In this document: positions 6,801-6,890 of the stretch, in pieces
How positions within the stretch are numbered: the first letter of the stretch is position 1
Layout of the letters: every line of letters starts with the position of its first letter
Assembly (NCBI GenBank): GCA_002433675.1
Contig: DJIP01000019.1
Location: forward strand, 1-6,890
Direction of reading: 5' to 3'
DNA from: Halomonas halophila
GTDB taxonomy: Bacteria > Pseudomonadota > Gammaproteobacteria > Pseudomonadales > Halomonadaceae
Length of the DNA stretch: 6,890 nt
Notes under the pieces: model-generated
The model's input: the letters and a program-made list of their open reading frames with translations, nothing else
What the model was told of the DNA's origin: nothing
The model's database searches: none
Position numbers and translations under genes: made by a program

Positions 6801-6890
6801 CATGGCCGGTGACGTCTTCGGCAACGGCATGCTGTTGTCCGAGACCATTCGCCTGGTCGGTGCCTTCAACCATATGCACATCTTCGTCGA
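3844..6890 (+). CDS. gdhB: NAD-specific glutamate dehydrogenase, large 180-kDa class (partial, N-terminal 1015 residues)
   Basis: This enzyme oxidatively deaminates L-glutamate to 2-oxoglutarate and ammonia with NAD+, a catabolic cytoplasmic role. Family members are about 1600 residues, so roughly 60% is present and the frame is open to the right edge. An N-terminal regulatory half contains ACT-like segments near residues 30-175 (with [14 protein letters not shown] from 99), 405-490 ([26 protein letters not shown]) and 565-640 ([22 protein letters not shown]). The catalytic part starts near 640. It shows [21 protein letters not shown] (812-832), [18 protein letters not shown] (836-853, with a family-conserved lysine at 849), [13 protein letters not shown] (913-925) and the nucleotide-binding [14 protein letters not shown] (983-996). 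GAGG at 3835-3838, five bases before ATG, supports the start; an in-frame GTG at 3838 is less likely. The Pseudomonas enzyme is reported to be allosterically controlled by arginine and citrate, but whether this one is cannot be read here. The gene name follows Pseudomonas usage. A very long antisense frame is a shadow. Confidence 0.96.
   Translation, partial: [1015 protein letters not shown]

Noticed and set aside
4726..6879. A 717-codon open frame on the minus strand opposite the glutamate dehydrogenase gene
   Set aside because: The plus strand encodes a clear full-motif enzyme. The antisense frame is low-complexity (rich in V, D, L, G, Q, H) and mirrors GC-rich third codon positions, and no domain is recognised. 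Long shadow frames of this kind are common opposite acidic, GC-rich genes.

Overview
This window looks like ordinary chromosome from a high-GC gammaproteobacterium. The best guess is a moderately halophilic relative of Halomonas or Chromohalobacter. The basis is indirect: GC-rich third codon positions, protein sequences close to gammaproteobacterial families, acidic proteins (including an acidic insertion in TrmA), and a 180-kDa-class NAD-glutamate dehydrogenase of the Pseudomonas/Halomonas type. The genus is inferred, not proven. I see no insertion sequence, prophage, CRISPR array, tRNA or rRNA.

Layout: the left edge holds the N-terminal part of rarA (replication-associated AAA+ ATPase) on the minus strand, running off the window. 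About 220 bp of intergenic DNA separates it from a divergent plus-strand gene for a hemerythrin-like (HHE) four-helix protein of 182 residues. That gene ends before a strong 10-bp GC hairpin. A 325-bp gap without a convincing gene follows, holding a likely -10 element. Then come murI (glutamate racemase, 270 residues), trmA (tRNA uracil-54 methyltransferase, 368 residues, GTG start) and, after a 223-bp repeat- and G-rich spacer, the first 1015 residues of a large NAD-dependent glutamate dehydrogenase that continues past the right edge.

The genes are mostly unrelated housekeeping functions: replication-fork maintenance, peptidoglycan precursor (D-glutamate) supply, tRNA T-loop modification and glutamate catabolism. 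murI and the dehydrogenase both use L-glutamate, but their separate leader regions suggest separate control rather than one pathway operon.

I did not find a new multi-gene system. The most unusual item is the hemerythrin-like protein. It keeps the fold signature but appears to have lost most of the histidines that would hold a di-iron centre. Secondary points are the G-rich tract, short tandem repeats and hairpins in the intergenic spacers.
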